Of a DNA stretch of 64,000 bases, positions 1-26,156 are shown piece by piece; within the stretch, counting starts at the first letter, position 1, and every line of letters begins with the position of its first letter. Below the pieces are notes generated by a model. That model was not told where the DNA came from. It saw only the letters and a list, made by a program, of their open reading frames with translations, and ran no database searches. The stretch comes from Halocaridina rubra (taxonomy: Eukaryota; Arthropoda; Malacostraca; Decapoda; Atyidae). The position numbers were made by a program, and so were the translations under genes. The stretch spans positions 1 to 64,000 of the forward strand of contig JAXCGZ010007611.1 of the NCBI GenBank assembly GCA_037179515.1, given 5' to 3'.

Positions 1-29
<29 letters not shown>
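1..29. repeat. (CT)n microsatellite
   Basis: A pure CT run opens the window, about 100 bp upstream of the first visible ERGIC1 exon, so it lies in the intron before that exon. Confidence 0.9.
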
Positions 30-33
<4 letters not shown>

Positions 34-130
34 GTTAAATTTTCCAACGAGGTGTATTCAAAATCACACTATTTCAATCGTAAATGTAGTATATTTACAT
101 TTTCTGATTATCTTGGTCTTTTTCTTTCAG

Positions 131-15748
<15,618 letters not shown>

Positions 15749-16690
15749 GATGTAAGGAAAGATAGGAAAACTAAGATTGTTATTGACTGCTATTTTATTA
15801 AAAAAGTTTTAGTGAGATTGTTTCATAGCTACCTTTTTATCATATTAAAATAGTGTATGTTTGTTGTTGCTTTGTTGAAGTTCGTGTCATTGCACTGTGT
15901 AGAGTAAAGAGTTATGCTGTTTTTTTTTTTTTTAACAGCTCTGTATGAACTGAGAGGATCACTTCAATCTTAATTCCTTCATTACAAGTTAGAGTATGGT
16001 TAATGTGGAGTATAAGGTGTTCAGGTTCTTTTTTGTGATATTAGTAATATTCTGTGCTTCCTTCTTTGACAATTAATAATGAATACTCATTTTTGCTTAT
16101 TTTTAATATAGCAAGTAGGCTCTTTCTTTTAGAAAGTTGTAAATAGATTTTCTTAGCAAAAGTAATCTCTGAAATATTTATTCTTGTTAAGAACGTTAGC
16201 TTGTCTGTTTCGGTGGAGACTAATTACCTTTCTCATGCTTTTATCTCAGAATTGCATGGCATTGGTATCTTTATTTTTTGAGGCTACGGAGCACCGCCAG
16301 GTTTTATATGTATAGAAAATCTTTCTTTTTTTCCACTCTTCCCCCCCAAATGGACACCATATTCAGTCAAGGCAAGAATAGTGGCAACGTTTACAGCAGA
16401 AGTATTCAAGTAGTATGTCTTCTTAATATCTTGCCTGTCCTCTCCTCATTTACTAATTGTTAGTTATATTGCAGAAAGAAAAGAATTTTCAGAAGGCAGG
16501 ATTGTTAGCTTTCACTCTCTTATCCTCTGTGTTAAAGAATGTGATAAGAAGCTGGGGGTTAGCAATACCTTATTTCCTTAAACTTTTTCATGTTAGAAAT
16601 AACCGACGGCAGAAGTAAGGAGGACATGCATGTGTTGAGACCTTGTAGCTTTAATGTCTTTGATAAAGATGGTGTCCACCATTTAACCAG
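15749..16690. other. ERGIC1 3' flank / probable 3' UTR
   Basis: AT-rich, with no repeat element recognised before the (TA)n at about 16700. It probably holds the ERGIC1 3' UTR; its end cannot be placed with confidence. Confidence 0.4.
15797..15802 (+). promoter_or_regulatory. Possible ERGIC1 poly(A) signal (ATTAAA)
   Basis: ATTAAA lies about 50 bp after the ERGIC1 stop. No AATAAA was seen between the stop and about 16.69 kb. The motif is common by chance in AT-rich DNA, so this is tentative. Confidence 0.3.
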
Positions 16691-16696
16691 TGAGCT

Positions 16697-16700
<4 letters not shown>

Positions 16701-16770
<70 letters not shown>
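16701..16770. repeat. (TA)n microsatellite
   Basis: It abuts the left end (TGGAAGGAAAATCCC) of the palindromic element at 16771. Confidence 0.88.
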
Positions 16771-16773
<3 letters not shown>

Positions 16774-16801
16774 AAGGAAAATCCCATTAAATAAAACAAC
16801 G

Positions 16802-16892
<91 letters not shown>

Positions 16893-17235
16893 TATATATA
16901 TATAAAGTACTTATTAATTTCGTGACCTAAGCTGGTCACCTTCTCAAAGTACAATGGCAAGAGATACAACTAGCAAAACAGAAGAAAACTTGAAAAGAAG
17001 GAGACAAAAGAGCCGCCCAGGGGTCTTAAATATGGGATTAATAGATAACTATTAATCCTATGTTTAAGACCCCTGGGCGGCTCTTTTGTCTCCTTCTTTT
17101 CAAGTTTTCTTCTGTTTTGCTAGTTGTATCTCTTGCCATTGTACTTTGAGAAAGCGACCAGCTTAGGTCACGAAATTAATAAGTACTTTATATATATATA
17201 TTTTCTTTGTTTTATTTAATGGGCTTTTCCTTCCA
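16771..17235. mobile_element. Large palindromic foldback element
   Basis: The left arm (16771-17044) and right arm (17049-17235) are near-perfect reverse complements around a 4-base centre (ATAA at 17045-17048). The ends are TGGAAGGAAAATCCCATTAA and its complement. Each arm contains AAGAGCCGCCCAGGGGTC and TGCTAGTTGTATCTCTTGCC or their complements. The left arm contains about 98 bp of (TA)n where the right arm has about 14 bp. No coding sequence. Confidence 0.85.
16806..16904. repeat. (TA)n microsatellite inside left palindrome arm
   Basis: A TA run expanded relative to the short TATATATATATA at the mirror position in the right arm. Confidence 0.88.
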
Positions 17236-17263
17236 TTTTAGACTGTATGTTAACAGTTCAGTG

Positions 17264-17403
<140 letters not shown>

Positions 17404-18401
17404 TAGTAATCCCTCGTTTATCGCGGGTGTTACGTTCCGGGACCACCTGCGATAGGTGAAAATCCACGAAGTAGCAGCACCATATTTGTTACAGGTATTT
17501 TGCATTTATTTTTACCTTTATAAATCCTCCCTGCACTGTTAACAACTCACCCTTTACCTTATTAATAACAGCGCGCAAGCGTAAATTTATACAAGTGTGA
17601 CAGGTAAGTTTACCATAAATAACAGCGCACAAGCATAAAGCTATATGAATGTGATAGGTAAGTTTACCGTGAATGGTGAGATGATGACGTTTACATACTG
17701 CACAGCCAATGACAGTATTACGGTTGCTTTTTGCAAGAGAAGAACATTGTAATGGGGAGTTGCTGTCGCTGTTTCTTTTGTGCGAATATGGTCTTGTAAG
17801 GAGTCATGGCATCGTCGATAATATTGCAGAAGTGCACCGAATAAACCATATCATCGTCCCACTCCTTTGGGACGATGTAGCGAACAGTAGATTCATTGAT
17901 GTCGAAATGGCGGCCCACAGCATTTATAACAGTTTTTCCTTATCTGCTAAGGTCAACATCATCCTTTGCCGCTTAGGCTTACTACCAGAAGCCTTAGAAG
18001 ATGAAGGACGCTTTGGCGGCAGGGGCTGAAATAAAGCCAAAGTTTCACAAAAAAACAAGAACAACGTATTAAGAGGCACAACGCGAAAGCCGCATGAGTG
18101 AGCAACTGAATGGGTGAGGCGAGACAATGGAAGATGCTGGAAGAATCAACCTTTAATCAAAATGCCAATTAGACCCCACTGTACTATCTCACGTAGGTGA
18201 GACCCTTTGCATTTTCCAAGGTGCAGATACTGGTATCGTATTTTATATGGTGCAATACTGTGAGTTACATGTTTAGATTTATGTTTTCTACTGTTTTATT
18301 ATTCTTATATCTGCGATATAAAATACACATGCTCGCCGTAAAAACCCACGATGCACTGAATCCGCGGAAGATGAATCGCGATATAGCGAGGGATTACTGT
18401 A
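17404..18401 (-). mobile_element. Pogo-like DNA transposon copy 3 with transposase fragment
   Basis: The ends TAGTAATCCCTCGTTTATCG (type X) and AGCGAGGGATTACTGTA (type Y) match the family. On the minus strand, 18030-17935 reads PPKRPSSSKASGSKPKRQRM and LTLADKEKLL. After a small frame disruption, AVGRHFDINESTVRYI follows, the helix-turn-helix of a pogo/CENP-B-type DNA-binding domain. The start codon is changed to CTG, the frame is broken and the catalytic DDE/D domain is missing. Confidence 0.75.
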
Positions 18402-18985
<584 letters not shown>

Positions 18986-19130
18986 GTTGTCCTCCTGTTA
19001 CTGTTCAGAACAATTCTTACGGGATATCCATTCCTGCCTTGTCGGATTTTCTTCCGTCTATATTTCTGCCTTGTTCTTGACCTTTTTCTTTTCCTTCGTC
19101 TTAATATTTTCTCGTGCCCGGGCCTCATGC
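18986..19130 (+). mobile_element. LINE family A 3' UTR fragment
   Basis: It contains TTCTGCCTTGTTCTTGACC and TTCTCGTGCCCGGGCCTCATG, matching the 3' UTR of the copies at 1.1, 7.7, 55.1 and 59.3 kb. It breaks off before the final GTCCTGGTGTCAC tail. Confidence 0.6.
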
Positions 19131-20428
19131 TTAACCCAAACTTACTTGTTAGGGTAGGACTGACAGAGATAAACGCTTAAACTCATTGCAGACTATGGTA
19201 TGGAGAGTGGTTAAGGACCCTGTGGAATTGTTGAAAACTTGTCATTAACTTTTGTATACAACTCTGGTTACACTAACATAGACTGTATGTGCACAATATC
19301 CTACTCGGAGTATTTTTTTTTTTTTTCATCCCTTTGTGTTGGTGTTTGTACCCACTATGATAGTCTCTTATAGCTTTGTTTACATGGAAAATTCCTTATT
19401 TCAGATATGTTTGTATTGACAGTCTGTGTAACTTTCTATGTACCATTCAGCTACAGCAAAGCCAAGTCTGAATTATCTGAGGGTGGGTTTATATGCTATA
19501 TTGTTGATTATTCAAACTTTTTCCAGATAGATGAAACTGAATGCGATAAGGAGAATTTTGACATTTATTCATAAAATGGTTTCCTCTCTACTTGAAATAT
19601 GGAAAGATGGTCATACTGTCTCGTTTCGATTCAGACTTGCAGCAGTGTAACAGGATATCTGCAGGAGCTTGGAGCAGTACTGCTGAAGCTATATTTCTTA
19701 ACTATACCTTGCATGAAGTCTACCCACCACTTCCATATGCTTTATTTCTTTAGCATTCATTCGTACTGGAATTTTTGTGGGCCTTTTTGGTGAGATTTGT
19801 AATTTTGTTGCCACATCTCATGGTTATAGATCTTTTATAGACTTATAAATCCTTATGCTGCTATTGGATGGGTCACTGCTTGTTCTTCATTTGCTGGTTT
19901 CTTTCCTCTAATACAGTACTTCTGTTGTGTTTGTCTTCACCATAGATTTTCCATATTCATGAATCATTTTAAATGGTTCCTCAATTACTCCAGCAGCTTG
20001 CTAAATGTATCTTCTACTTCTGTAACATCTATTCACAGGGAGCAAGGCGAGCTATGCTTATCCTATAAAAGGTATATATATCCAAATTAAACTCTTTATT
20101 TAATTAACATATAAAAAGCTAGGAAATTTCAGTTATGAGAAAGTCAAAAGGAGTTAGAATGGTAAGGCCTGACAACCATTTTGTCGCTGTATCAATAAGA
20201 ATCTGACCATACTTAAGTTTATAGATACCCAACTAGTGGTTACTCATCATTCTGACAATTTCTGTGATATATATTGTATTAACTTTTAAAATAATGCCAA
20301 ATCTAGAATATGTAACCACTATCACAAATTACATAATTTACAATATTTACACATCTCTGATCCAAGACAAAATATACATGAAATATTAAAAATTAAATCA
20401 ATAAGATAAAGAACGCAACACATTACAC
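19131..20428. other. Intergenic, nothing firmly recognised
   Basis: A short open stretch starts after TTATTTCAG at about 19406 and is followed by AGG|GTGGGT, so an exon is conceivable. There is no family match or supporting neighbour, so none is called. Confidence 0.35.
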
Positions 20429-21203
20429 CAGCGTTTCTCAACTGGTGCGCCCCAAGTTTATGAAAGAGTAATTTATAATTGTTTTATATAAAAAAACTCA
20501 GTATTTCTAAAAAAAACTATGGATACTCTAAACTGGATGCTCATTTCCTTAATCTTTTAAAAGGAATGGATAATTCTTTCCCATTTCCCTTCTTCAAGGA
20601 ATTTAAATTCGTCATTATCTCTCTCTCTCTCTCTTGTGAATGGTTGATATAAAATCTTAGAACAACTGGTCCTAAAGCATGTGAGAAGCAGCTATAATGA
20701 CATACGAGTTCAATTATCGTCGATAATCCTTTGACCTAAGTACCGCGAGGGACATCTTAAAAATCAAACATAATAGAGATGCCCATTCATCAATTTTTTT
20801 TTCCATCAAAGAAGAATATCCCTTCAGTAGCTCGTAAAGCACTAAATATTTTATTGCAGTTATCCACACCATACCTCTGTGAATTAGGATTTTCTGCATT
20901 TACCAACATTAAATGTAAAAATAGTTCGAATATTAGCTGTATTGATGAGGACATGAGCGTATGCTTATCATATATAAGGCTTAATATTTAAAAAATTGCC
21001 AAAGCAGATCAAGCACAGGTCTCACACAAGTATACTTGATATAAATTATTGTCTTAGATATGCATGCTCATTTCAAGAGCATTCTTGATCATTTTTCAAT
21101 TTCGCAATTTTATGGATAATTTTATCTTGTTGATATATTGAGTGCCCCTCAGAGTTTTAATAACTACAAGCGGCCCTGAATTAAAAAATGTTGAGAAACT
21201 ACA
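20429..21203 (+). pseudogene. hAT transposon remnant (ZBED5-like transposase C-terminus)
   Basis: The ends CAGCGTTTCTCAAC and GTTGAGAAACTAC are short inverted repeats of hAT type. Between them, 20779-20988 encodes IPSVARKALNILLQLSTPYL and CELGFSAFTNIK, then EDMSVCLSYI, the hAT dimerisation region as found in ZBED5/SCAND3-like proteins. A (CT)n run at about 20620 and many stops show decay. The zinc finger and catalytic core are not visible. An 8-bp target duplication was looked for and is not convincing. Confidence 0.72.
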
Positions 21204-21916
21204 TTAACTATAGAACATTGGCAATGCGTATGACGTTTGCAATGCTGACTGACTACAGTCGAACGGTAGACATGGCTCAGGGTTCTTTTGATAACTTTAT
21301 GCTGCAGCCTAAATACAAACAAGCTCGAATTCATTATTAAATTATGCCACAGTTAATATTAATCAAATTCTTAGTATTATCAATTATATAAGTAGCATAA
21401 TAAAGCAATTTATAAATAAACAATCTTTTAACATTTACAATGTCTAAATTCAAGTAAACTCGCAATAAGAAATCTAGTAAAACTCTTAATCAAAGAAGAA
21501 CGGGACGGGTATGGTAACGTTTTATTAAAAAAAAAAATTTTTTTGCTAATTGATAGAGCATCACTAAGTACATGAACCTTTAGAACTAGATGTCATAATT
21601 TGAAATTAGAAAAAAAAATACTGGTAGCTTGATTGAAGGATGTGAGGAGGTCCTTTATTATTGTGAAAATAGTTTATGATTAGAATTCGTTATGTAATGG
21701 ACCTAAATGTTATACGCATGCATAGTTTTAAGGAAAGATAGAAGTGCTTACTCGCTGGAAAAAAAAAAAAACGGAAACGGCCAGTTAATGGTATCGTTAT
21801 CTTTCCCATGAGTACAATAGGATAAATATACTAATTAGAGAAATACAATCAACAAGTGTTATTACAAGAAATTTCAAGATTAATATCAGTATCATTTAAA
21901 GCTTGAACTTCTAAAA
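21204..21916. other. AT-rich intergenic stretch, nothing recognised
   Basis: No coding signal or repeat family recognised. Confidence 0.4.
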
Positions 21917-22415
21917 CAGAGGTGACCAAACAGTCGATCGCGGCCACTTGTTTGGTCGATCGCCGTTCCCCTACAGTAGGTAAGCTAAGGTAAATTTATT
22001 TTTTTTTTTTAACTGATTATTATTATTATTTTTTTATATATATAAGTGAGACAATTGCACTCATATTTTATAGTACTATGCTAATTGAATTTGTTGTCCA
22101 AAGTTGACATACTTTTGTTCCGGTTTTACGTCACAGATTCCCGTTTCTACCAAGGGCTAGGACGGTAGCCTACTTGCGAAGGACTTGTTTTGGAAGATGT
22201 AATCGTTACCCTGAGTGCATGCCCTTGCTAACCTCAGACCGTAACGGGGCGCGAACTCTCGACCTGACGCCTCAAGTCGAGGACGAGGACACTGCCGCTT
22301 GAGCTACGGTGACTACATCCAAAGTTGACATAATACTATGTGATAATATAGTATGGTAGATCGTAAAAGAGTTTCCGTCTCTAGATCTCGGAATCCAAAA
22401 GTTTGGCCACCTTTG
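21917..22415. mobile_element. hAT-type MITE with 8-bp target duplication, carrying a SINE
   Basis: The ends CAGAGGTGACCAAAC and (reverse) CAAAGGTGGCCAAAC form a 15-bp TIR. The flanks TTCTAAAA (21909-21916) and GTCTAAAA (22416-22423) match at 7 of 8 bases, as expected for hAT. The only other content is a SINE inserted at 22112-22317. No transposase. Confidence 0.75.
22112..22317 (-). mobile_element. SINE family 1 (tRNA-derived) with 15-bp target duplication
   Basis: The minus strand carries the 5' tRNA-like head (GTAGTCACCGTAGCTCAAGC, A box), a B-box region that is damaged in this copy, TGAGGTTAGCAAGGGCATGC and the tail GACGTAAAACCGGAAC. It is flanked by perfect 15-bp duplications TCCAAAGTTGACATA at 22097-22111 and 22318-22332. 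Confidence 0.88.
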
Positions 22416-22494
22416 GTCTAAAACATTTCGTCTGACATTTTTATAGCCGCTAAACGTATTTTGAGCTTTGAAAATGGCAGTTTATTCATACATA

Positions 22495-22770
22495 TACTTG
22501 GCCTCATTCCCCCATGTAAGGGGTGTCCGAGCCAAGAAAAACACATTCTCCGCGATCCACACATACCTCAACTATTCCTCTTAGCTCCTTTGGGATAAAG
22601 GGTTGCCACATTTCCCCCCTGCAACCCTGCTTGAGTTAGCCACAAGGTGGGCGGGCAAGGGTATTGTAGTGAGATTAGACAGCCGCAGCTGGTTTACCCC
22701 CACCGCTTCATCACATGGCAACTCTCCTCGGTTCGCTGAGCTAACAGGTGCAAGAAAACCCTTTGGCTCG
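22495..22770 (-). mobile_element. LINE family D 3' UTR fragment
   Basis: It contains GGCCTCATTCCCCC, TCCTCTTAGCTCCTTTGGG and GACAGCCGCAGCTGGTTTA, also present at 24224, 41911 and 47868. At 47868 the block sits directly downstream of a recognisable RT pseudogene, so this is the 3' UTR of that LINE. After about 22770 the match stops. Confidence 0.7.
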
Positions 22771-23264
22771 TTTAGTCATAGCAAAAGAATTATTAAGGCT
22801 GGCAACCCTCTTTCTATTAGGCTGGTAACTACTGCCGTGACTGGCTTCGGGTGCGGTCAAGCTGTGGTATCGTCACTTCGTCAGTAGAAACTAATACCTC
22901 AGAGGGTGTGGTGCAGAACGTCTCCTATCTGGTCCTGCAGCCCAAGAATTTACTTATTTCGTGTAAGTTCTTTTGTGACACGTCTCCCATTTCATCCTAA
23001 CTCTTCCTGCAATGTATAAGAAACGTAAAATAGATATATTTTTAATTGTAATTACGCATTTCATCGAATTAAAAGAAAATTATTTTGAGTTTGTTTACTA
23101 ATCAGCGGAAGTAAGTCTGAGTTGTTGAACTTCTAAATTTAACTCTGGTTTTTATATTTTATAAGTTTCCGGAGAATGTTTTGAGCCTTATATAGTTTAA
23201 TGAGAGTCTTGTCTTCTGCTCAAACAGCGGATAGGTAATTACAGACATGAATGTCTTAAATTTC
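22771..23264. other. Unassigned intergenic stretch
   Basis: The first 150 bp are GC-richer than the surroundings (GGCAACCCTCTTTCTATTAG, GTGACTGGCTTCGGGTGCGG) and probably belong to an unrecognised repeat. The rest is AT-rich. Confidence 0.3.
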
Positions 23265-23689
23265 ATCTTACTTTTTCCCCCTATGGTGTTTGATCTGTAG
23301 TAAATGAATGTGACCCTGAAAACTATCGGAATATGTATGTTAACCTAAAAATAGTCATTTACGAAACTTTTTCCGGTCATTTAACAGTTTAGTATCGCGA
23401 CCGAAATTCGGCTATTTCCCGCCAATTCTAAACCTAACCTAACCCAACTATTCTTAGGTTAGGTTAAGAATGGTTAGGTTACGCTAAGAATTAGCAGAAA
23501 ATAGCCGAAATGTGGCCGCGATACTAAACTGTTAAATTACCATTTTTCCTATGGGTGTTGATGTTATGAGAATGAGTGTTACCATGAAAACAGTCGGAAA
23601 TAAACAAATTTTTTTAGGTTTGGTTGGGTTAGGTTAGCATATATTTTCAGACAGTTTTCAAGGTTATATTCATTCAATATAGTAAAATC

Positions 23690-23692
<3 letters not shown>
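23265..23692. mobile_element. Small MITE cluster with foldback insertion
   Basis: One MITE family carries GAATGAATGTGACCYTGAAAAC inward-facing ends and a GGTTAGGTTAG core. A full short copy spans 23570-23675, and a left half occurs at about 23265-23350. Between them sits a separate foldback (23376-23540). Confidence 0.65.
23376..23540. repeat. Foldback inverted repeat with TTAGG-like core
   Basis: The left arm CATTTAACAGTTTAGTATCG and right arm CGATACTAAACTGTTAAAT continue for about 55 bp each. The roughly 55-bp centre holds AACCTAACCTAACCC and TTAGGTTAGGTT in opposite orientations. Confidence 0.82.

Positions 23693-23693
<1 letters not shown>

Positions 23694-23772
<79 letters not shown>
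23694..23772. repeat. (TA)n microsatellite
   Basis: A pure TA run. Confidence 0.9.
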
Positions 23773-23775
<3 letters not shown>

Positions 23776-24223
23776 GCAATTGTAAAAAAATACCATAATT
23801 TTTTTCTTTTTTTAATTAAGATTAGAGTTAGGTTTCAGTTGATTGTTAGAGGTATATCTTGGAACCTTTATAATTGACATTCTTGTATTTTGAGGTTAGG
23901 AAAGTAAATTAATGAGGACGTAACCCAAATGCCCAACATTACACAAATAAACATTTATTTCCACTTTTCAATGGCTATTCTGTTTCAAAACAAAATGTAT
24001 AATTATAAATACAGTATACTTTTAAATAGAAATCGACCCTATTACCAGAACCATATAACCTATTCTCAAAGGTGCATATTGGTAATGGATTTAGTTTATG
24101 GAGATGTTTATAATTAGATTTCTGAAGTGTTGATAGCTACTGTTATTCTTGCCATGTTATATATTCCCATGGGTCAACTGTAACAAGCTCGCCTTACACT
24201 GTATATACATTTATACATATACA

Positions 24224-24346
24224 CATGCCTCATTCCCACTTGTAAGGGGGGTGGCAGAACCAAAAAATGCGCATTCACCATGATCCACACATACTGTATC
24301 TCAACTACTCCTCTCAGCTCCTTGGGGATAAAGGGTTGCCACTGTA
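24224..24346 (-). mobile_element. LINE family D 3' UTR tail fragment
   Basis: It contains ATGCCTCATTCCCACTTG and CTCTCAGCTCCTTGGGGATA as in the other copies. Its 3' side (lower coordinates) runs into TATACATATACA. Confidence 0.7.
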
Positions 24347-24581
24347 AATAGCCTCTTCATAAAGTTAAAATATATCCTAATTCGCTCAATGATATTATGT
24401 TGAATTTTTGCTTACATAACCCCAATTTGGGAAAACTCGGGAAATTTACAATACTAGATTAAATGTTTACTTTCACACTACAGCGAGTGAATTGAAAACA
24501 CATTAAAAGAATATCTAAAACAAAGAAGCAACTTTGGGGTGAAATCATATTTTACTTTTTTTTTTTGTGTGTGTGTGAGTT

Positions 24582-24677
24582 GAATGAATATGACCTCGAA
24601 AACCGTCGGAAAACAAACAAATGTAACCTAACCAAAAAAAAATAGTAACACGACTGTTTTTAAGGTCACATTCATTC
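24582..24677. mobile_element. Short MITE, second copy
   Basis: The ends GAATGAATATGACCTCGAAAAC and TTTTTAAGGTCACATTCATTC are inverted repeats, and the core has AATGTAACCTAACC. It is the same family as 23570-23675. A further right-end half lies at about 24838-24900, after the (TA)n tract. Confidence 0.7.
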
Positions 24678-24714
24678 AGGAACATCAAAAACCATTGGGG
24701 AAATGTCGTAAATG

Positions 24715-24842
<128 letters not shown>

Positions 24843-24929
24843 GGTAGGTTAGGTTAGCATATATTTTCATGGTAATATTCAATCAAACGCCATTGGAAAA
24901 ATATAATTTACACCATCAAATAGAGATGA

Positions 24930-25480
24930 ACGCAGTTGTAACAATTTGCCATTTCAAGTATCAAATTACCAATTTAACTTACCACATGCTTTTTGCGAGT
25001 TCTGTTATGCACTAATTTAGCGCTTCTTGCTCGCCTCTCCCTTTCAGTTATAATTCTATTACTCATTCATTGTATATTAATCATATTTTCTTTTAAAGTC
25101 ATTCACTGTTGAGGCATTTATAATGTACAGTATAGGCTATTGGCATGTTGTTCCAACTATTAAGTACTCTAGGAGAAAAAGAAGGTAGTTTCTGATATTA
25201 TTAGAGCATTACTTTTTGTAAATCATACAATTATGACCCCTTTTCTTGTAATTTGGATAGCCTATCAATATGTGTTAGTATTCTTTCTTTATATTTAATA
25301 CTCATATCATATCCCCTAAGCCTTCCCTCCTCTAATGTTGTAATTCCCAGTCTTTTGCATCTTTCTGAATAAGGCAGATTCCATATTTCGGGTGGTATTT
25401 TAGTGGCTCTTTTGAATTCTTTCAGTAGCTTCTATATCTTTTGGGAATTAAGGTGACCAAATGGACATATCCTTTATATA
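24930..25480 (-). pseudogene. CR1/L2-like LINE C-terminal fragment
   Basis: The minus strand of the 25.24-25.46 kb part reads ATERIQKRATKIPPEIWNLP, YSERCKRLGITTLEEGRLRG and YDMSIKYKERILTHIDRLSK, the C-terminal blocks of CR1/L2-like LINE proteins. The lower-coordinate part would be degraded C-terminus and 3' UTR. It ends about 50 bp before the Tigger left end. Confidence 0.7.
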
Positions 25481-25629
25481 AAATCTAAAGCTTCTCAGCA
25501 TTCATATACAGTATGCAAATGCGTTTTTTATTATTCCTCGACTTAATCAGAGTTCCGTTTCTAAATGTGATGTAACTCGAACTTCATTGTAAGTCGGAAC
25601 ACACCTAAATTAGCTTCTATTCTAATGCA

Positions 25630-25750
25630 GTAGTAAAATTTCTTCCTTTTCCATGCATTTTACTATCTCTAATATCACTTCCATGGTGATGGCTTTCCTT
25701 TTCTTCGAAGCACTGCCATCAGAAGAATATGCTTTATAATTGGGAGACAT
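25630..25750 (-). pseudogene. Inverted second copy of the Tigger transposase N-terminus
   Basis: The minus strand from 25750 reads MSPNYKAYSSDGSASKKRKA, ITMEV and EIVKCMEK, matching the + strand start at 26157 (SSDGSALKKRKTITMEV, EIVKCLEK). Only about 40 codons are present before the match is lost. Confidence 0.8.
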
Positions 25751-26156
25751 AATACAGGCCAAAAATGATAAAAAAAAAGAATAAAATTTATTATGGGAGA
25801 TGCATTGTAACCACGAAACATCGTAATTTGAGTATGTTGAGTGTGGCAGACTAATACGTTGTCACGGGCCATTGTTGTATACATATATATCAGGTTAATG
25901 GTATTATTTATGTATATGATTATGTGAAAGACCTAATTTGACTTTATATACAAAATTATCTTATACTGTACATACTTTTAAATATTATCTTCATGCAGAA
26001 CATTTTGTTGAGCATGGCAAACAATACAGCTTCACACTGCATTACACTGAGAAGAAGAAGTGCTGCCCAGTTCTCACTTGCATGCAATATTGTCCTTTTG
26101 CTCATTTGCACTTTGGACTGTTTCACTCGTGTTTGAGATACTTACTGACCTGTACT

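Noticed and set aside
19400..19490. Possible exon bounded by TTATTTCAG and GTGGGT
   Set aside because: Only about 27 codons, a weak donor and no homologue or partner exon.
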